Below are positions 61,541 through 64,000 of a stretch of 64,000 nucleotides of DNA, in pieces (the first letter of the stretch is position 1; each line of letters starts with the position of its first letter). The position numbers were made by a program, and so were the translations under genes. Source of the stretch: Herbidospora daliensis (GTDB lineage Bacteria; Actinomycetota; Actinomycetes; Streptosporangiales; Streptosporangiaceae); NCBI RefSeq assembly GCF_001570585.1, contig NZ_BBXF01000002.1, forward strand, positions 186,001 to 250,000. The letters are read 5' to 3'. The notes beneath the pieces were generated by a model that saw nothing but the letters and a program-made list of their open reading frames with translations, ran no database searches and was not told the DNA's origin.

Positions 61541-62341
61541 CTAACCAGCGAGGACGAAGACCGCGCTCGCCAGGTAGAAACAGCCCGTGATCGCGACCGC
61601 GACGCCCGCCAGCAGCGGCGTCCAGGCCGACACGGCGGCGGCCGTCGAGCTGCCCCGCAGACCCCGCGTGAGCAGTCCGTGGCCCCGGATCGTGACGACG
61701 CCCACCGCCGTCAGCGTGGCCGCCATGCCGATCCCGAACGCGAGCACCAGCACGACCGCGTCGAGCGCCCGCCCGGTGAGCAGCCCGCTGACCAGCACGA
61801 TGAAGGCCGACGGCGACGGCAGCAGGCCGCCGGACAGGGCCAGCGCGAGCAGCCCCTTCCGCGACCAGGGATCGGTGGCGTCCTCGCCGTGTCCGTGCCC
61901 ATGACCGTGTCCGTGCCCGTGGCCATGGCCGTGCCCATGTCCATGCCCGTGCCCATGGCTGTGGACGAGCGCCCGCCGGCGCAGGTGGCGGACCGCGAGG
62001 TGGACGCCGACGCCGATGACGACGACGGCCGCCACCACCTGCATCCACGCGGTGATGGACTCCGTGCCCACGCCCGCGAGGTCGGAGACGCCGACCCACA
62101 CCAGGGCCAGCACCAGCACCGAGAACGTGTGCATGATCGCGACGATGACGCCGAGGCGGACCGCGTCGCGGTAGCGGCCGTGGGTGCCGACCAGGTAGGC
62201 GGCGGTGACGCTCTTGCCGTGGCCGGGCGCGACCGCGTGCATCGCGCCGACGCCCAGGGCGATGGCCAGCGCCAGCCAGAAGGCGCCGCCGCCGTCGAAG
62301 AACGCGACGAACCGGCTGTCGATGCCGTTGAGGCCGTTCAC
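61541..62341 (-). CDS. NicO/RcnA-type nickel/cobalt exporter with His-rich loop
   Basis: A 266-residue membrane protein with about six helices. GVGAMHAVAPGHGKSVTAAYLVG is the family motif (PGHGK); a second half has LSGGLLPSPSAFIVLVSGLL. Between helices 3 and 4 is a cytoplasmic or periplasmic loop of about a dozen His-Gly dipeptides, a likely metal-binding stretch. It overlaps the gene upstream by four bases (GTGA). Such proteins export Ni2+/Co2+; some relatives handle sulfite or other ions, so the substrate is probable, not proven. Confidence 0.88.
   Translation of the reverse strand: MNGLNGIDSRFVAFFDGGGAFWLALAIALGVGAMHAVAPGHGKSVTAAYLVGTHGRYRDAVRLGVIVAIMHTFSVLVLALVWVGVSDLAGVGTESITAWMQVVAAVVVIGVGVHLAVRHLRRRALVHSHGHGHGHGHGHGHGHGHGHGHGHGEDATDPWSRKGLLALALSGGLLPSPSAFIVLVSGLLTGRALDAVVLVLAFGIGMAATLTAVGVVTIRGHGLLTRGLRGSSTAAAVSAWTPLLAGVAVAITGCFYLASAVFVLAG
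61887..61964. repeat. Imperfect hexanucleotide repeat encoding His-Gly dipeptides
   Basis: About 13 units of a degenerate 6-base repeat (CCGTGC/CCATGN, reverse of CAC/CAT-GGN) encode the metal-binding loop of the exporter. Wobble changes show it is not a recent slippage product, though its length may vary between strains. Confidence 0.8.
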
Positions 62342-63039
62342 GCCGCCGCCTTCCGGCGCCGCGTGCGCAGCACGACCAGGCCGCCGACCCCGGCGACCAC
62401 GACGAACCCCAGCCAGAGGGCGACGCCGACGACGGCCGTGGAGACGCCCGAGGCGGAGAAGTCGAGGTGCTGGGTGGTCGTCGCCGAGGTGAAGAGCATC
62501 TGCTCCCGCTGGACCGGCGGCGCGAAGACGAGCACCGTCCGGTAGTTGCGGTCGAGGTCGGTCAGGGCGCTCAGGGTGACGTCCAGGTCGTCGACCGGCC
62601 GGCCGCAGTCGTAGTCGAACTGGGCGCCGTTGTCGGTCACGCCCACCAGGGACGCCAGCCGGCCGGGGCACGGCTTGCCGTCCTGCGCGACGGCGATCGA
62701 GCGCAGCAGGTAGTCGCGGACCACCGAGGAACGTTCCAGCTTCTCCTCGCCGGTGAGCTGCGGGGCCGGATCCTCGAACGCGCCCTTGGCCGTGCCGAGC
62801 GCGAACCAGTCGTCGGGGCTCGCCGTGTAGTGGATCGCCACCTGCGACCCGTTGGCGCTGATCCGCGCCGTCGGCGGCGCGCCGAAGGGGTGCGCGGAGG
62901 CGGGCCCGGCGAGGCCCGCCCAGACCGTCAGCACGGCTGCGACGAGCAGCACGGCCATCGGCGCGCGGGTGGGAATGGTCACCCGGTCATTCAGCCAGGT
63001 GCGTTCAGCGGGCGTGCGACGGGAGAGCAACCAGTACAT
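62338..63039 (-). CDS. Secreted/membrane-anchored partner of the metal exporter
   Basis: A protein of up to 233 residues. After a basic start there is a helix (about 28-50, MAVLLVAAVLTVWAGLAGPASA) that looks like a signal peptide, then a beta-rich region starting HPFGAPPTARISANG, a pair of cysteines (PCPG... DYDCGR) and a C-terminal helix (about 205-228) before RTRRRKAAA. Architecture matches the exported proteins that precede NicO-type genes in actinobacteria. Start may be further down (62982 or 62958). It overlaps the exporter by four bases and is probably an accessory for metal binding. Confidence 0.72.
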   Translation of the reverse strand: MYWLLSRRTPAERTWLNDRVTIPTRAPMAVLLVAAVLTVWAGLAGPASAHPFGAPPTARISANGSQVAIHYTASPDDWFALGTAKGAFEDPAPQLTGEEKLERSSVVRDYLLRSIAVAQDGKPCPGRLASLVGVTDNGAQFDYDCGRPVDDLDVTLSALTDLDRNYRTVLVFAPPVQREQMLFTSATTTQHLDFSASGVSTAVVGVALWLGFVVVAGVGGLVVLRTRRRKAAA

Positions 63040-63060
63040 GAACGTCCGATTCGCGAAGAT

Positions 63061-63705
63061 TCACCCCATACGCACGATGGGACCTTCGGACGGGCCGGTC
63101 CACCGGGTGAGCAGTTCGTCGTCGTGGGTGATGGCGAGGATCCCGGCGCCGGTCTCGGTCCGGTACGCCTCCAGCCGGGCGACCAGGTGCGCCTGGGTGG
63201 AGGCGTCGAGCATGGTGGTCATCTCGTCGCAGATCACGTAGCGGGGGCGCAGCGCGAGCGCGCGGGCGACGCAGGCGCGCTGGAGCTGCCCGTCGGAGAC
63301 CTCGTGCGGACGGCGGACCAGCAGCTCGGGCGTCAGCCCCACCTCGTCGGCCAGGTCGGCGGCCGGGCCGGGCGGGCGGCCGGTGGCGTGGAAGGGCTCC
63401 TCGGCGATCTCCCGCAGGGTGAGCCGGGGGTCGACGGCGAGCCGGGGCTGCTGGAAGATCAGCGCGACCTTGGTGCGCAGGTCGCGGGCGGCCCGCTGCC
63501 GCCAGCGGCGGACCTCGGTCCCGTCGACGGTGAGCCGCCCGCCGTCGGGCCGCAACATCAGCGCGAGCACGCGGGCCAGCGTCGACTTGCCGCAGCCGCT
63601 CGGCCCGGCCAGCCCGGTGACGACGCCGGGGGCCACGGTCAGGTCGGCGTCGCGCAACACGCGCTGACGTCCGTAGGAGACGGCGATGCCGTCAGCGCGC
63701 AACAT
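63061..63705 (-). CDS. ABC-transporter ATPase (peptide/nickel type, DppF/NikE-like)
   Basis: A 214-residue ATPase: Walker A GPSGCGKSTLARVLAL, Q-loop FQQPRLAVDP, signature VSDGQLQRACVARALAL, Walker B YVICDEMTTMLD, H-loop AITHDDELL. It is of the oligopeptide/nickel group but shorter than usual, lacking the extra C-terminal region. In the signature the second residue pair reads SDGQ (LSGGQ in most). The start overlaps the end of the next ATPase gene by 14 bases, so both ATPases are made together. Confidence 0.87.
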   Translation of the reverse strand: MLRADGIAVSYGRQRVLRDADLTVAPGVVTGLAGPSGCGKSTLARVLALMLRPDGGRLTVDGTEVRRWRQRAARDLRTKVALIFQQPRLAVDPRLTLREIAEEPFHATGRPPGPAADLADEVGLTPELLVRRPHEVSDGQLQRACVARALALRPRYVICDEMTTMLDASTQAHLVARLEAYRTETGAGILAITHDDELLTRWTGPSEGPIVRMG

Positions 63706-64000
63706 GGTGCTCCAGAGGGTGGTGACAGGCCACCGGCCCGGCCTCGGGCGACTCCGAGCAGGCGTCGGTGGATCGGGCGCAGCGGGGCCGGAACGCGCAG
63801 CCCTTGGGCAGGTCGGTGAGTTCGGGCGGCCGTCCGGGGATCGCGGTGAAGCTCCGGGACGGCAGCGCCTCCAGCAGCCCGGCCGCATAGGGGTGGCGTG
63901 GTCCGGCGAAGAACTCCGCCGCCGGGGCGTGCGAGACCACGCGGCTGGCGTACATGACCGCGATGTGGTCGGCGACCCGCTCGGCGGCGCGCAGGTCGTG
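63692..64000 (-). CDS. ABC-transporter ATPase (OppD/DppD-like), C-terminal part only
   Basis: About 102 residues of the C-terminus; the N-terminal ATPase core is beyond the window edge. HDLRAAERVADHIAVMYASRVV is the H-loop region, and HPYAAGLLEALPSRS followed by PPELTDLPKGCAFRPRCARSTDACSE is the cysteine-rich C-terminal domain of oligopeptide/dipeptide/nickel transporters. It pairs with the following ATPase; permease and binding-protein genes must lie outside the window. Confidence 0.85.
   Translation of the reverse strand, partial: HDLRAAERVADHIAVMYASRVVSHAPAAEFFAGPRHPYAAGLLEALPSRSFTAIPGRPPELTDLPKGCAFRPRCARSTDACSESPEAGPVACHHPLEHHVAR

Noticed and set aside
62467-63819. A 450-codon plus-strand frame opposite the ABC ATPase and exporter partner genes
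   Set aside because: It is antisense to genes with clear motifs and is low in complexity.
1-64000. Possible tRNA, rRNA, CRISPR array, transposon or integrase genes
   Set aside because: No cloverleaf-like sequence, repeat-spacer array, transposase or recombinase motif was seen on either strand by eye; a tool search was not possible.

Overview
The window is about 70% G+C and densely packed. It carries mycothiol-era actinobacterial families (a TIGR03086-type protein, DUF3040, GAF-ANTAR, LAL regulators, WYL), many GTG starts and many 4-base ATGA/GTGA overlaps. This points to a filamentous actinobacterium, most likely Streptosporangiaceae or a relative; the family-level guess is inference. No rRNA, tRNA, CRISPR array, phage or insertion sequence was seen, and no stretch longer than 300 bases lacks a gene.

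Layout. 1-2340: the start of an MmpL-type exporter divergent from its likely TetR regulator, with two inverted-repeat operators between them. 2336-13994: a cell-surface locus. One minus-strand operon encodes a WxLIP/DUF916-like membrane-anchored protein, a giant secreted protein of about 2958 residues (L-type lectin, FnIII, Ig-like, 15 DUF11-type repeats, C-terminal WxL-like domain), a small secreted protein made of the same C-terminal domain, and a DUF11 protein with a C-terminal membrane anchor. Divergent from it is a small LPFTG sortase substrate. The gene content resembles the Csc/WxL surface complexes of Firmicutes and is the most interesting part of the window. 13978-20618: asparagine synthase, a DHFR-like protein, a BlaI/M56 pair, a VKOR/DsbA disulfide-forming pair, an AraC/VOC pair and a secreted HNH nuclease.

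20690-25341: a trypsin-like protease followed by a MoxR-DUF58-VWA-VWA operon. 25359-31005: assorted metabolic and stress genes, including siderophore-interacting protein, 2H phosphoesterase, NmrA-type reductase, double-VOC protein, CAP protein, methyltransferase, hemerythrin fused to a Rho_N-like domain, and a CBS-pair protein. 31034-42253: a sugar cluster with GmhB, carbamoyltransferase, GmhA, a HldE-type bifunctional enzyme, an SDR, a UDP-xylose synthase-like enzyme, two family-9 (heptosyltransferase-like) transferases, three other glycosyltransferases and a cysteine hydrolase. Together these could make a nucleotide-activated heptose and xylose and build a carbamoylated, heptose-containing glycoconjugate in a Gram-positive organism. 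A recognisable HldD epimerase is missing.

42278-48668: GAF-ANTAR, YihY, flavodoxin-like, mycothiol-type, WYL, SDR/TetR and ricin-type lectin genes. 48659-61317: an MHS transporter, then three LAL (large LuxR) regulators interspersed with three alpha/beta hydrolases, one of which has lost its nucleophilic serine, and an STAS protein lacking the usual phosphorylated serine. A short motif recurs just downstream of two of the LAL genes. 61541-64000: a NicO-type metal exporter with a histidine-rich loop, its secreted partner, and two ATPases of a peptide/nickel ABC transporter, the second cut by the window edge.
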